DNA of 64,000 nucleotides from Heliopora coerulea (Eukaryota > Cnidaria > Anthozoa > Scleralcyonacea > Helioporidae). Of this stretch, positions 63,066-64,000 are shown piece by piece. Position 1 is the first letter of the stretch, and every line of letters begins with the position of its first letter. Made by a program: the position numbers and the translations under genes. The notes under the pieces were generated by a model. The model was not told the DNA's origin, searched no databases, and was given only the letters and a program-made list of their open reading frames with translations. The stretch is taken from NCBI GenBank assembly GCA_030142905.1, contig JASJOG010000085.1, positions 62,001 through 126,000 of the forward strand. Reading direction: 5' to 3'.

Positions 63066-64000
63066 CACTAATTGTCAAGCTTTATGCGCGGATTGCGTAT
63101 TGAGGGGTTCGCGTTTGAATGCACTACAGCTCGTTTTTAAATATTACATAAATAACAGCAGAAAATACTCACAATCATGCAGATAATGCATGATTTAGAA
63201 ACCATAGTGGTTGCTTATTCTAACTTCACGACCGAACGTCTCCCTCGCCTGAATAAACATGTCTGACGTTAGCCAGAATAAAATCCTCGAAGTGTGCATC
63301 AGTTGTCCAAAGGCCTATTCCACTTTAATATCTAATTCCAGGAGACGGGTAGCTTTGGCTGTTCAGGAAACCAAATGATACGAGATAACGTTACCTGGAG
63401 ATACGCACGTGCTTCTTAAGTAATGATATGGCGCAATAACTTGAAAATGGCGTAGTTAATTAATTGAAAATTAACTAATTAACAGGAAACATCAATCACA
63501 ACCGAACTAGGGATAAAAATGGTCCATTTCCACCGTCTTCGCTGACACAAGTAGCCCGAACACACGGTCGAATGAGCCTGGTATTGCCTTTGCCAAATTA
63601 AAAAGCCTGAAGTCAGATAAGTACTATAATGACAGCAGAAAATAGCTTGAATTACTTGGTTAATGACGTTACATCTTCGTCTAGGTTTAGACGCCAGAGT
63701 AATAGATTGTACAAAGTTAAGTTCGTCGTTCGCTCAAAAAGAGATGATTAAATAGTTGAGGTTGTGAGATTTATGTGAAGGACAACCCAGTTCCATTTAC
63801 AGTACATTTCACTCCCTTACGAAGGACCCTAGCTCGAAAGGATAAAATCCTCTGCTTTCAGTTTCGGCAAATTACAAACCATTTCGCTTTTCATACGTCA
63901 TTTAACTCTGAGTAGCTGCATCCAGTATTCTTACATTATTGTCCAGCTCCCCCGTCATTTGCCATCGGATCAAAATAAAGGAACAAGTCCGAAATGAAGA
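63066..64000. other. Non-coding end of window
   Basis: No gene seen. One inverted copy of the dispersed module at 63257-63287. Confidence 0.4.

Noticed and set aside
34821..64000. A second protein-coding gene
   Set aside because: I read the open frames on both strands and found no domain motif or consistent exon chain; distant small exons could still be missed.

Overview
The window is animal genomic DNA: a many-exon, intron-rich gene with GT-AG introns and dense small non-autonomous transposons, tRNA-derived SINEs and microsatellites. The protein class and a recurring dispersed module (around 10893, 55159, 60776 and 63257) suggest a cnidarian, probably an anthozoan or stony coral. That taxonomic guess is inference and was not tested by any search.

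Positions 554-34662 on the minus strand hold one complete secreted protease gene of the ADAMTS9/ADAMTS20/GON-1 class. I traced 39 coding exons by hand. All splice phases agree and the model predicts 1,873 residues. The domain order is signal peptide, prodomain with cysteine switch and furin site, reprolysin-type zinc protease (HELGHVFNIGHD, Met-turn VMAP), disintegrin-like, one TSP1, cysteine-rich, spacer, 14 more TSP1 repeats (15 in total) and a C-terminal GON domain. By family knowledge the product would be processed in the secretory pathway and cleave matrix proteoglycans or act in secretory traffic. One splice choice, at exon 35 inside GON, is uncertain.

The introns carry a 1.9-kb satellite that fills intron 35 (30-, 34- and 36-bp units), long purine tracts on the plus strand (pyrimidine in the transcript), hAT-like, pogo/Tigger-like and PIF/Harbinger-like MITEs, SINEs, a LINE 3' end, a head-to-head pair of tRNA-like sequences, and a tandem element whose minus strand contains decayed hammerhead-ribozyme-like cores.

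Positions 34663-64000, upstream of the gene, contain no exon that I can support. This stretch holds further MITE copies (one interrupted by another element), SINE pieces, a second head-to-head tRNA-like palindrome and diverged tandem repeats. Short open frames there look like chance or repeat-derived frames.
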